Of a stretch of 62,000 nucleotides of DNA, positions 1 through 10,545 are shown one piece after another. The translations under genes were made by a program, and so were the position numbers. Origin of the DNA: Branchiostoma floridae (lineage: Eukaryota > Chordata > Leptocardii > Amphioxiformes > Branchiostomatidae); assembly GCF_000003815.2 (NCBI RefSeq), contig NC_049982.1, positions 4,673,511 to 4,735,510 of the forward strand, given 5' to 3'. The notes below the pieces were generated by a model. That model was not told the DNA's origin, made no database searches, and worked only from the letters and a program-made list of their open reading frames with translations. The stretch's first letter is position 1. Each line of letters begins with the position of its first letter.

Positions 1-345
1 TGCTTTGATCGCTGAACCCTACCACGCCATGGAAATGGCTTTTATTGCCCGTTTTTGCTACGTGCACAAAACGCTTAATGTTGTACTTTTGGGTCATTGC
101 TTTACCCAAAGTACATTTCTGGCTCCTGTTCCCTATTAGGCATTACAGGCAAATGACCTCCTAGACGCCTGTAACCCCCACAAAGTAAGAGATATTCTAT
201 TGATTCCCGTATATGTTATTACCCATATTTAGTAATAAGAAAAGTGATATAAAGTTATACTCGAAAGTTTTTTGTAGTGAGGTGCAGCAAATGTTAAAAG
301 ATGACGTGTCTTTGTAAATTGCCAAAAAGTTTCAGAATTTCAGAT
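1..345. repeat. Left part of a palindromic repeat composite
   Basis: Bases 160-345 are a diverged inverted copy of 2075-2262, sharing ccccacaaa, tgttattacccatatt and tagtgaggtgcagca. Bases 60-150 are an inverted copy of about 1075-1135 (gtactttgggtaaa, tgtacttt). The layout suggests a large foldback-like DNA element. Its outer ends are off-window or unrecognised. Confidence 0.65.
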
Positions 346-439
346 TATTTAGTTGGAAAAACAGGGTACAGGAGCCAAAATGTTTTTTTTGGGGGGTAAA
401 AAAAATGGCAAAAAAACACACAAAATTCATCATTTTGCT

Positions 440-850
440 GTACTGTATGACAAGCATTCGGCTCGAAACCGAGAGGTGGCGGGTTCGAATCCGACTGCTG
501 TGTCACCGATCTTGTGCCCTTGGGAAAGGCACTTTACACGACTTTCCTCACTTAACTCAGGTTTAAATGAGTATCTAGCTTCGGCTAGTGGCCTTGGCGG
601 GGCTTTGTGGCCGAGACAAGCCTTAGGGGCATGTTCGGGCATGACGCACCCGCCATGACACACGAGTTGCGCGATCGGGGGTAGGAGGAACCCCTCACAT
701 CCTTGGTCGGAAGTCCTCCTAGGAGACGGAAACTCCAAATAATAAACCTGCATCTGCTGAGGCCGTCTTACGTGGCAAACAGTTCTGTCCCTGTATGACT
801 TAGTGCGCCAGTAGACGAGAGGGTGGAGAAGGGAGTGCACACCCCTCCTT
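440..850 (+). mobile_element. tRNA-derived SINE (first copy)
   Basis: Bases 456-495 form a tRNA-like 3' half. There is an anticodon arm TCGG-CTCGAAA-CCGA, then a consensus RNA polymerase III box B (GGGTTCGAATCC at 481-492). The body that follows has the cttgggaaaggcactttac stretch seen in many animal tRNA SINEs. The D-arm/box A region is decayed, so this is not a functional tRNA gene. It interrupts the palindromic composite between 345 and 1016. The 3' boundary is approximate. Confidence 0.7.
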
Positions 851-1015
851 CACCTTAAAAATAGTCACGTGCAGGCCAGGCAGACTGGTCGTCTAATCAA
901 CCTTTTCTGCCTACCATTGATCTTCGGATACGAAGAAACAGCCATCATCATGCCAAAATTATTATTGACTCTATGTGCGCATGTGTCCAGGCCATTTCCA
1001 TACCAAATGTCAGGT

Positions 1016-1139
1016 CATTTAGTTGTAAAACCAGGCTTCAATGGGCCAAAAATGTACTTTTGGCGCCAAAAATTACAGAAAGAGCCAGAAATGTACTTTG
1101 GGTAAAACAATGACCAAAAAGTACAACATTACGCGTTTT
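1016..1139 (+). repeat. Direct repeat unit (gtaaaaccagg...gggccaaaaatgtac)
   Basis: The unit begins catttagttgtaaaaccagg and contains gggccaaaaatgtacttttgg. Related units occur at 350-440, 1517-1610 and 1677-1760, so this is an internal direct repeat of the composite. It runs into the assembly gap. Confidence 0.6.
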
Positions 1140-1516
1140 NNNNNNNNNNNNNNNNNNNNNNNNNNNNNNNNNNNNNNNNNNNNNNNNNNNNNNNNNNNNN
1201 NNNNNNNNNNNNNNNNNNNNNNNNNNNNNNNNNNNNNNNNNNNNNNNNNNNNNNNNNNNNNNNNNNNNNNNNNNNNNNNNNNNNNNNNNNNNNNNNNNNN
1301 NNNNNNNNNNNNNNNNNNNNNNNNNNNNNNNNNNNNNNNNNNNNNNNNNNNNNNNNNNNNNNNNNNNNNNNNNNNNNNNNNNNNNNNNNNNNNNNNNNNN
1401 NNNNNNNNNNNNNNNNNNNNNNNNNNNNNNNNNNNNNNNNNNNNNNNNNNNNNNNNNNNNNNNNNNNNNNNNNNNNNNNNNNNNNNNNNNNNNNNNNNNN
1501 NNNNNNNNNNNNNNNN
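1140..1516. other. Assembly gap (377 N)
   Basis: Run of N within the repeat composite; nothing can be said about its content. Confidence 1.
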
Positions 1517-1800
1517 AGGGCATTCGGTTGTAAAACAGGGTACAGGAGCCAAAAATGTACTTTTTGGGCCGAAAATGCCAAAAAAAGTCACCAAATTCAG
1601 CATTTTGTTCTATTACATGGCAAACCAGTTATCAACCCATGTGTGTACTTGTCCAGGACATTCCTATACCAAATTTCAGGTCATTTGGTTGCAATACCAG
1701 GGTGCTTGGGCCAAAATATACATTTTTTGGTCTAAAAATGACGAAAAAAAACTCAATAAAATCATTTTAAAGGCAATTATAAAAAATTCTAGAACAACCC
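1517..1800 (+). repeat. Two further direct repeat units of the composite
   Basis: The units at 1517 and about 1677 share gtcatttggttg / gcattcggttg, aacagggtacaggagccaaa or its variant, and the (a)aaaatg(a/c)c(g/a)aaaaaa tail. Open frames here come from the A-rich repeat and are not genes. Confidence 0.6.
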
Positions 1801-2074
1801 TGCTTTTATAAGTGATAGGTAAGTTCCTCTGCTACATAACATGAAACTGAAATTCATTTTTGGTAAGCTATGACTGTTTTTCCAGGAATAATTCTATGGT
1901 TACGATTTTCTTGAAATGGAAATATTGGTTTACTCTCGGGGCCACCACGGTTCGATACGTAAAAGGCCCAAACTTTTTTTTACATATGATGTATACAAAG
2001 GTTCAAACTATAACTGTGCCAAAAATCAAGCAAATTGATTTGCCTGTAAATGAGCTAATGGTCAATAAAAATGG

Positions 2075-2265
2075 TCAAAAAATTGATTTTTGTCAATTTT
2101 GGAAATTCACGAAAACACATCATTTTCAAACATCTGCTGCACCTCACTACAAAAACATTTTGAGCATCACTATATATCATTTTTTTTCATTAGAATATGG
2201 GTAATAACATATCCGAGAATCAATAAAATATCAGTTAATTTGTGGGGGCTACAGGAGTCCAAAGG
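2075..2265 (-). repeat. Right arm of the palindromic composite
   Basis: This is the inverted counterpart of 160-345. The sequences tgctgcacctcactacaaaaa and atatgggtaataacatat match the left arm's reverse complement. About 75-80% identity by eye. Confidence 0.65.
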
Positions 2266-2381
2266 AGGCCTCTTTTGGACGCGACCAAGGCCTTCCCTTG
2301 CTGAAAATCCGACATTTTGAAAAATGGCCGTTGCCATGGCAACCGGTGACCGCAGATCTAAAACTTTGCCATTTTTGTAGG

Positions 2382-2645
2382 NNNNNNNNNNNNNNNNNNN
2401 NNNNNNNNNNNNNNNNNNNNNNNNNNNNNNNNNNNNNNNNNNNNNNNNNNNNNNNNNNNNNNNNNNNNNNNNNNNNNNNNNNNNNNNNNNNNNNNNNNNN
2501 NNNNNNNNNNNNNNNNNNNNNNNNNNNNNNNNNNNNNNNNNNNNNNNNNNNNNNNNNNNNNNNNNNNNNNNNNNNNNNNNNNNNNNNNNNNNNNNNNNNN
2601 NNNNNNNNNNNNNNNNNNNNNNNNNNNNNNNNNNNNNNNNNNNNN
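2382..2645. other. Assembly gap (264 N)
   Basis: Run of N. The preceding ~115 bases contain the palindrome gttgccatggcaac but no gene. Confidence 1.
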
Positions 2646-3908
2646 CATGGCTTGGAGAACGCTTGCAGGGCGTAACAGAGATTCATCAGCCGAAAGATGA
2701 ACATTTCATGGCTGGGAGGAAAGTTTTTAGAGCATGGCAACAACACATCAGTTCTTCAGGCTGTACTGCTGGCTATCAGTCTTGTGTAGAATTGATGTGA
2801 AAATCTTCCTTGGGCAATGCCAATTCTAACGTGATTGATCTCATGATGATGATGATTATAATATAAGTGCTTATATTAAAAAAATAAACTTGTGAATTAT
2901 ACAATCAACACAGAACAGGTTTGTAGGATAATCTAGTCCTCTGTTGACCTACTTAAATTTACCTTTGGCGACTACAGTTCACAGTATGTTGTATTTTTGA
3001 AAAATATTGAAAAATATTAAATTTTAGTAATTCAAATTTTCCTCTTAGCCTTCTGTTTTCATTCTCTCCTCTTGCAGAATTTGCAGTTTAAGATGACCTA
3101 AAACCAAGAGAATAAATCAGTGTTGCAATATAGATAATATTCTACTTCAGTTTTGCAGCTGTCATGTGACAGTTTTCTGTCCTGTGATGGAGTAAAAGCA
3201 TTCTACAGCCTTTTAACAAGAAAAGTACCCCGACAACCGCAAGGCTTTCAGGCGGACAGGGCTGTTACAGGCATTTATGTCAGAGCCTTTGAAGTCCTCG
3301 CTCCCGCGAAATCCGCCCAGTCAAGATTAAAGTGGTTCTCGTTCGAGTGCCAAGACTGGGGGCGAGATTCCGTCATTTACAATGCCGGACGGATGGCACT
3401 GTCATGGATGTAAAGCCTCTGGATGCTTTTCCGGCACGGCGACGCGAAGATCTTCCATTTACAGCTCCTGGTTGATGGATGGTGAGAGGGACAGTTACTA
3501 GAGAGAGTTCTTTTTGCAGCTTTAAACAGAAGACTGACTCTCGTTTATTCACATTAGGGCGACGATTTCTCAGGGACCATGATTCATCTATAGACAGTTC
3601 TATTTGCAGCAGGGCTGTCTCCAGGATCCATCCTGCCATCCTAGGATGGAAATTTAGTGGTTGGGTTGCCGTAAAAAATGTCCACATCTGTCCCAAAAAT
3701 CTGAATTTTATGACATGAAGCTATAAAAAATGTGTTTCCATCAGGCTGAGATTGAGATGATAGATTTAACAATGATTCTGGAGTGGTATGTAACATTACA
3801 TGTATATCTTGTTATAGATAATATTAATAGCAGCCCTGCTCACTGACCATTAAAACTTGTTATACCAGATAAAAATCTACTCTTAAGTAAGACAGGAAGG
3901 TTTTGAGC
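2646..3908. other. No recognisable feature
   Basis: Unique-looking AT-rich sequence. The stretch 3150-3480 is somewhat richer in GC and has two short opposing open frames without recognisable motifs or splice signals. I see no gene. Confidence 0.6.
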
Positions 3909-3911
3909 TGT

Positions 3912-4195
3912 CACTATCAAGCATTCATCATCTTCACTATCAAGCATTCAGTGACAACTATTCAGCAAGCCCTGTATCTTTTCCAATTGAAAGTAGCAAG
4001 ACAAGTAAATAATCCAAATAATATAAATTTAGTTCTCTGCCACTATCAAGCATTCATCTTCATCACTATCAAGCATTCAATGACAACTACTAGTACTCAG
4101 CAAAGCCTAATAAATAGTCCATATTTTTTCCAAAGCAGACTCTACAGCAAGACAAGTCTTATATAACCTAAAGGATATAAATTTAGTTCTCTGCC
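3912..4195 (+). repeat. Tandem duplication (two units, ~130 and ~155 bp)
   Basis: Both units begin cactatcaagcattcat, repeat actatcaagcattca inside, and end in ataaatttagttctctgcc. They run 3912-4040 and 4041-4195. Confidence 0.85.
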
Positions 4196-4254
4196 ATATG
4201 TATTGAATATTGTCATTCACAATTTCATAAAAGGTCTATCTAGACAATGGCCGA

Positions 4255-4406
4255 NNNNNNNNNNNNNNNNNNNNNNNNNNNNNNNNNNNNNNNNNNNNNN
4301 NNNNNNNNNNNNNNNNNNNNNNNNNNNNNNNNNNNNNNNNNNNNNNNNNNNNNNNNNNNNNNNNNNNNNNNNNNNNNNNNNNNNNNNNNNNNNNNNNNNN
4401 NNNNNN
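4255..4406. other. Assembly gap (152 N)
   Basis: Run of N; content unknown. Confidence 1.
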
Positions 4407-4563
4407 AGCACATCCAATTGCAAGACTATAACCAGCCAGACCACCTGGCTGACAAACGTTGTGCGATGCTTGTGTGAAAGCTACTATTGGGTTCAATGTC
4501 TTGAAAAACCCCTTTAACTTAAGACCAGACACATTTGCAATATCAAGATATACAAGAACATCG

Positions 4564-4736
4564 TAATCTCCAAGCAGATCCTATGGTAGCATAAGACNNN
4601 NNNNNNNNNNNNNNNNNNNNNNNNNNNNNNNNNNNNNNNNNNNNNNNNNNNNNNNNNNNNNNNNNNNNNNNNNNNNNNNNNNNNNNNNNNNNNNNNNATA
4701 CTGTCTTATGCTACGTAGGGATCTGCTTGGAGATTA
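4564..4736. mobile_element. Hairpin MITE with 8-bp TSD, interrupted by an assembly gap
   Basis: The left arm TAATCTCCAAGCAGATCC...ggtagcataagac and the right arm gtcttatgctac...ggatctgcttggagatta are inverted repeats. They are flanked by the perfect direct repeat gaacatcg (4556-4563 and 4737-4744). An 8-bp target duplication fits hAT-like mobility. A 100-N gap (4598-4697) sits exactly at the hairpin centre. The intact relative at 19314-19482 is 169 bp, so the missing part should be about 96 bases. Confidence 0.88.
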
Positions 4737-4744
4737 GAACATCG

Positions 4745-5392
4745 TAACTGTTTGGGCCAAGCTAAATCCAGTGTAATCCGTATTTATTATACAAACTGTC
4801 ACATGTGGCAAAGTTCAGTGTTGTAATTTATGATAGCATTACAACATTACTGCCATGCCAGGATCGGTCTACAGAGCCACAGTAGACGCTGTCAACCACC
4901 GTGACCTGATACAGAGCGCTACCATCATCTGGAAAGATGGAAGGATGCCTACTACTACAACAGGCACAGGTGTAAAACTTCTATATGCCAGGACAGCATA
5001 ACAGTTCAGGCGAATCAGTCTTCTACAAACTGTCACATCTGTGCCAATGGATGTCACTTGCAAATCTGTTGTAAGTCGTAACTTATGAACTGCATTACAC
5101 CAAACATAGGTGTAACATCTTGATATGTTAGGACACTGTACTACAGTTTAACTGTAACAGTTTCTGTCAGGGCACCAGTCAGACTAATCATATATACCAG
5201 CGTCAAGTGTGTTTTATGTCTGCAACGAGGTCACAAAAACGGCGAGGTCACCGCAATGTCAGTCGGCACAGAATTGCACCGGTCCTCCAGTAGGTAAATA
5301 CGGGACATTCCGTCACAGCGGCGGAGCGTAAACACCGCTGCCTGGAGTCTGATGACGTCAAGATGGTTGGAGGAGGGGGGGAGGGTCTGTAA
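4745..5392. other. No gene; faint degenerate repeats
   Basis: The segments near 4790 and 5030 both start acaaactgtcacat and continue with weakly similar text, suggesting an old duplication. No coding signal was seen. Confidence 0.5.
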
Positions 5393-5728
5393 ACAAACTT
5401 ACAAACCTCAACGGACTGTAATCTCTCACTTAGACATGACTTCTTTCCGAAAGCTATGGCTCTTTTTGCAATGCTGTAAGATGTCCTAAAAGCCAGCTTA
5501 CAACCGTTCAACAGTATGACACATTTCGTGTTTCAGTCTATACATCTGAAGCTGATTTTTCAAAACTTTCAAACCTCAACAGACTGTAATCTCTCACTCA
5601 GACACTTCTTTACGAACTGAGCTATGGCTCTTTTTCCAACGCTGCAATGTGTCAGTGTGTCATGCAAGCAGATTTACAAGTGTTAAATATTATGACACAT
5701 TTCACACCCTATACATCTGAAGCTGCTA
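5393..5728 (+). repeat. Tandem duplication (two ~168-bp units)
   Basis: Units 5393-5560 and 5561-5728 share ttcaaacctcaac(g/a)gact, gtaatctctcact, gctatggctcttttt, tatgacacattt and tatacatctgaagctg in the same order. Confidence 0.85.
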
Positions 5729-6576
5729 ATAAAGAATGGAAACAGGACACCATGAATATTAGTCTGGCAACAAAACTAACAAAAAAAAAACATTGCAGAT
5801 TCCAAACCGCTTTTATGATTCCCTAGCATCAATGAACACTTAACAGCTTCTTAGATACTGCAATGACAGTTTTCCTCCAATGGAAATTTCCTCTCTTGCT
5901 ATAAGAACCCATCCCTGAAATGCTACCCATGTTTTGGGTGAAAGCCCAGCCCCTATAGCCCCAGCACCGTGCACAATACAACTGCTGCACATTGTTTACA
6001 AAGTGTGCGTACACCATTTACCCCTCAGGTTTCCGAAGGTCAGATCAGTGGCAATGATACTAATGTGGGAGAGGCATATCAAAAATTAGATTTTCTCACG
6101 CCCCTGAGACAGCCCTTGACAAAGGTCAAAGCAAGATCAAGTCAACTGACAAGTGTTTCTACTTTGGAAAGACAAAATAAACCTTAAGTAACCACACTCT
6201 ACAGTTTAGAGCTTTCTATTTTTGTTCATCAAAGTAGACTAAACATTTGTCCTTTTTTGGACTGAATCATACAGTTTGATCCTTTTCAAATGAAAATAGT
6301 TTACCAGTACTAATTGTTGACCTAGTAAATATCCTACAGTGCATCTTGGAGAAATCCAGGTCTATTTTTGTTTCAAAACTTTAACCGGTAACTAAGACAT
6401 TAGACTGAGAAATGCATGTCAAACTCTGATCATGAATAAAGGAAGCTTTAAGTCAGATGGAATTTCTCCCCTTATATAACAGGAGTGACTAAGACTTAAT
6501 TATGTTAAGCCTTTGCACATAATTGGCGTAAAAAATGTCAGGGCCACGAGGGTCAGACTTTAGATCTATGCCAAGA
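5729..6576. other. No recognisable feature
   Basis: AT-rich sequence without repeats I can pair and without a convincing open frame. Confidence 0.55.
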
Positions 6577-6768
6577 CCGTAAATGCAGAAATGTTCGCGG
6601 TTTTCACGGTGAATACTTCACAGCGAACTTAAAACCACCGCGAACATTTTTCTATTATGGTATTAGACTGCAGTCTATGGTATTACCGCGAACTTAAATC
6701 CATTGCGAAAAGTCATTTTTCCCGCTACCGCGAAATTAAATCCCCGCGAACTTAAATGCATTTACAGT
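6577..6768. mobile_element. MITE with CTGTAAATGC termini, copy 1
   Basis: The ends are ccgtaaatgcagaaa and aaatgcatttacagt. The interior is dense in gcgaa/ttcgc motifs (gttcgcggtttt, accgcgaac) in both orientations. The same element recurs at 32836-33038 and is about 200 bp long. It has no coding capacity. Confidence 0.8.
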
Positions 6769-6811
6769 ATTTCTAAAATAATACTCAGCAGGTATTCCCA
6801 ACGCTTTTCTA

Positions 6812-6918
6812 GCCTGGTATCCAGCCGTAATATAGCTCCCGAGTCTCTTCTCTCCTCTTTGCAAAGAGGAGAGAAGAGACTCTGGAGCTACACTGTATAT
6901 TACGGCTGGATACCAGGC
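6812..6918. mobile_element. Loopless 107-bp hairpin element with ~11-bp flanking repeat
   Basis: The left arm gcctggtatccagccgtaat is mirrored by attacggctggataccaggc. The centre is a perfect palindrome of 20-base half-sites meeting with no loop (agtctcttctctcctctttg). Flanks aacgcttttct (6800-6810) and aacgctttcct (6920-6930) form a near-perfect direct repeat, as left by insertion. Similar termini occur at 10465-10545. Confidence 0.8.
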
Positions 6919-6930
6919 AAACGCTTTCCT

Positions 6931-7455
6931 GTCTCTTTTCTTAACATTACTACATTGTATAATTATACATTACATGTAATTATGCATCCCCACAGCTTAA
7001 TACATATCCTGACACATACATAAGGCCACCAGGTACTTTAAAGATGGTTCACAAGTGTCTGAGTGACTGATTGGGAGATGCTCAGTGACCCACAACACTT
7101 TCATGTCCTATCATGTTTTTTGGGCCGTCCAAAATTACTTACATTTAAAGAATGAAAAAGAAAATGTTACGACTTGAAATCTATATGATCATAAGCCCTG
7201 GCTTTCCTTGATAATCTGAACATTTTCGTAATTGTAACTTTCTGGTTTTACTAGAAACCCAAGGTCATTGACCCCCAAGGTGTGTGGTGGTAAAAAAACA
7301 GATCCTTTTTAAGCCCCCTTAGGTAATCTGTATCGTTTTCTGTATCAGTATTCTTAGTCAACTGAGACAACCAGCATTTAGCATAACATACCAGCTTTCA
7401 AAGCATAGACCGCAGCCAGTTATGCTACACTGAACGATTTGTCACCATTACATAC
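6931..7455. other. No recognisable feature
   Basis: Unique-looking sequence; no gene or pairable repeat was seen. Confidence 0.55.
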
Positions 7456-7801
7456 CAGGGCTCGAAATACTGGGTGCATGTGCACCCAGGTGCACCCAAA
7501 ATTGGAGCTGTGCACCCAATTATTTTCTGTGGGTGCACCAAAATATTTTCTTAGGTTTATGTATGTAATGATATTAAAGTATGTCAGCATACATCATATT
7601 CTTGACATCTAAGTGTTAGAGAGATATAAAAATGTCTGTCATGGTACTAAGTCTTGTAAGAATTTGATAGCTTGTAACTAAGTTTTATTATTGGGTTATT
7701 ACTTAAATTTAAATGGCGCACCCAAAAATGTTTTGGTGCACCCAATTTTTTAACCTGGGTGCACCAGTGCATCTAATCCCTAAAATGAATTTCAAGCCCT
7801 G
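7456..7801 (+). mobile_element. GGGTGCAC-family element, CAGGGCTCGAAAT termini, copy 1
   Basis: The element begins CAGGGCTCGAAATAC and ends GAATTTCAAGCCCTG, 346 bp. Both subterminal regions are packed with gtgcaccca / tgggtgcac motifs; the middle is AT-rich. Flanks catac and catag suggest a 5-bp target duplication with one change. Copies 28140-28490 and 58488-58846 are full-length relatives. It is non-autonomous, with hAT-like tips. Confidence 0.88.
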
Positions 7802-7935
7802 CATAGTCTTGTGAATCTATAATCATACATCTCAAACTTCAGTCAAATTGCTTTTCAAACCGATCAACGAACATCAGTAACTAGGCAGTCTCTTGCCAAT
7901 ACCAGATGTGCAAGTTAGAGTGTTAGAAAAGAACA

Positions 7936-7961
7936 ATTTTTTTTTTGGGGGGGGGGGGGCA
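7936..7961 (+). repeat. T/G homopolymer stretch
   Basis: A T run followed directly by a G run. Length polymorphism or assembly error is likely here. Confidence 0.8.
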
Positions 7962-8970
7962 CGATACCTGCTTGACAAGACTACATTGAACAACTTGCAA
8001 TAACTGTGACTGTCAAGTTTCTAGTACATTTTTGGACTAGGGTCATATACTTTCCAGGTATTTGGTATCTTCTTTAACAACCTTGTAGGCATCAGCACCC
8101 CACGGTGACCTAAAAAATGTCTTCATGCACTATCATTAAATGTCACCTTTCCACTTAAGCAATCACTTATTTTTGTTCATTCACCTGTGACAATTTTCAA
8201 CTCCTTCCACTACTTTGCCTCATCAACAACCTCCATTTAGATTGTAACAGACGTCTTTCTTAAAACTATTTATCTATTTAAATATTTTTACTCATCAACC
8301 AAGTTCAGCAGTATGAACAGAAGCTTGTATTTCTATGAGACGGACACCTGGATATGACCCGAACCTTGAATAAAAGACTTTCTTTGTTCCAAGACAGCTA
8401 TTGTCCACTGATTTGCATACTGAGGCTGACTGACCAGTTGGACAGAAGGCCATCCCGCCAACGTTACTCACAAGCCATTACACAGAAATGCAGGAGTAGC
8501 CCCGAGGAACACACGGCTTAAGATGCATGCCACAAGACACAAGACAAAAACGTACATTGTACATGCAAACGCAAATCTATGTCTTTCCAGTCTGAGATGA
8601 AATGAGGGAAGAGACAACATGCTGAAATAAAACTTACATAAAGAAAAATAGAGAAATCTTTAAACAGTACAAATTTTAAAGTTATTTGACAAGCAATTTA
8701 TAGAACTTTAATACAGAATCCAGTTGCGTGTGCAACTTTTGTATATCTTGATGCCTGGATGTCTAACCTTCATTCAATTGACATATTCAGTCATCATTAT
8801 TAAATGCACACAGATTCATCTGCTATCATTATCAACATGCAGCAATCTAGGACAACAAGTCAACTATGACCTACTGTGACTTATTGCTGTCACAATTCAT
8901 AACTTCTTCACGCAGCAAGAAGACTTATCTTTAACCAACAGCCACGTTATGCCAAGAACCATTTCAACAA

Positions 8971-9260
8971 CAGTCAAGCCTGTATACGTACATGTAACCA
9001 ACACTTCACAAGGACCCCCTGGCCTTTGATATTAACAGTCAAGCTTATACAAGTTACCACCCATTCATATCATAAGGACCCCCTGGCACATGTGACCACT
9101 TTTTGGTGTAACTCCCTTTCATGTAGATAATCTTTCCATGCATGATTGACACATGACATTAAGAATCCTGTCCGTCTATAATGACCACGTGTCCACATAC
9201 ATTAAGACCACATTTAATCAGTACCAAGCAGTCTTCATCACTGTAGGGCAGTTTTGACTG
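8971..9260. mobile_element. CAGTCAAACC-type inverted-repeat element with doubled left end
   Basis: The left end cagtcaagcctgtata occurs at 8971 and again at 9036 (cagtcaagcttata). The right end ggcagttttgactg is at 9247-9260, followed by TA. Internal aaggaccccctggc and gaccacttttt match the better copy at 35697-35882. This looks like a Tc1/mariner-type MITE that suffered a nested insertion or terminal duplication. Confidence 0.65.
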
Positions 9261-10464
9261 TATAAGCTGATGTATTATGCCAATTGGTGGTTATACAGGC
9301 TACTAGATATAGATACAGATGTGTCTTTTCCTTCCTTACAAGATTGATCTGCAATAACCACAATTTGTGGCTACCACAATTATTGGCATTATCATTCATA
9401 CTTGGGTTGGAATAACCACTTTTAAGAATTTCGACAACATATACACGACATACACATACAGTTAGGCAATTTCCTCTGTCGTATCACACGCCACATAATA
9501 ACACCAAGAACCACATAATTAATGACCTCGCTCACGAAGGCCAGTCGATACGCCGAGTCCGCCATTAATAATTCACGACAGGGATAAAAATGTAACGTTG
9601 GTATTTGATGTTCGATGTCAACCCCCCGAAGCCCCCAATAGACCGCGATCACAATGGCCGATCATCCGCAGTCCTGTCAAACGACATCGTCAATCGGGTA
9701 CACAGGGCTTGCGATAGTCCTCCGATTCTCCCAAACAAAGGGTGTGAAAAATACTGGCGGACACAGAAAATGACAAGTGACATACAGTATGACAAGGCTG
9801 CTGACTCACTATGAGTGCGACATTACTCTAGTTTGTCAAAATTTGCAATAGTACTACAGTAACAATATCAATGTTAAACTGGCATCATAAGATACATTTT
9901 GTACAGGTTGACAGACTTCAAAATACGTCATCAGACCAACATTGTTATGCAGTGAGCGATTCAAAACTCATCATTGCTGGGTGCAGTTACTCTTGAAAGC
10001 AACTGGATAAGAATTTGGAAACAGTTAGACATTTCAGACAGCATCCACTAAACGCTGTACAATCATGTTGACATGCACGAATGTATGAAACTGATGAAAG
10101 ACAGGGGTTGCTGTCTGAATAACTGCGCATCTTACCACATGGATGTCTAATCTTTGTCGCACATGTAAAACTCCTCTTTCAGATCTTTTTTTACTTCATC
10201 CTACATAATCAGACACTTCATCCAACAAAATCAGAACAGCAAAATTGTATATGAACAGCCAAAAAGCAACAAGCATCATGATACCACCTGGTAAACTAAA
10301 CATCATAGGCTGGCCGGAAATTTACCAAATATCCTTTAGCACTTAATTTTGACATGCGAAACAAATTGCATAGCGTGGATGCCACAGTGACTTGTTGCAC
10401 GACAGGCACAGGTTGAATGCATTATAATATAACCCTACAGTTGAAGCAAAACCCTATACAATTG
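9261..10464. other. No recognisable gene
   Basis: AT-rich unique sequence. A slightly GC-richer patch near 9530-9780 has short opposing open frames with no recognisable motif. Confidence 0.5.
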
Positions 10465-10545
10465 TAGCCTGGATACCAGACCCTGCCCGATCTCAAAAAT
10501 CTATCATGTCATGAGGTCTGGTTGGGGTCTGGTTTATTCTGGCTA
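10465..10545. mobile_element. Short inverted-repeat element (TAGCCTGG...)
   Basis: tagcctggataccagaccc and gggtctggtttattctggcta form imperfect ~20-bp terminal inverted repeats in 81 bp. The tips resemble those of the hairpin at 6812-6918. Confidence 0.6.

Noticed and set aside
456-495. Functional tRNA gene
   Set aside because: Only an anticodon arm and box B are present; the 5' half and acceptor pairing are missing, and a SINE body follows.
1041-1811. Long frames spanning the N gaps
   Set aside because: They consist mostly of unknown bases and A-rich repeat sequence.
3153-3413. Possible small gene in the GC-richer patch at 3.2 kb
   Set aside because: No motif or splice signals; opposing frames overlap it equally well.
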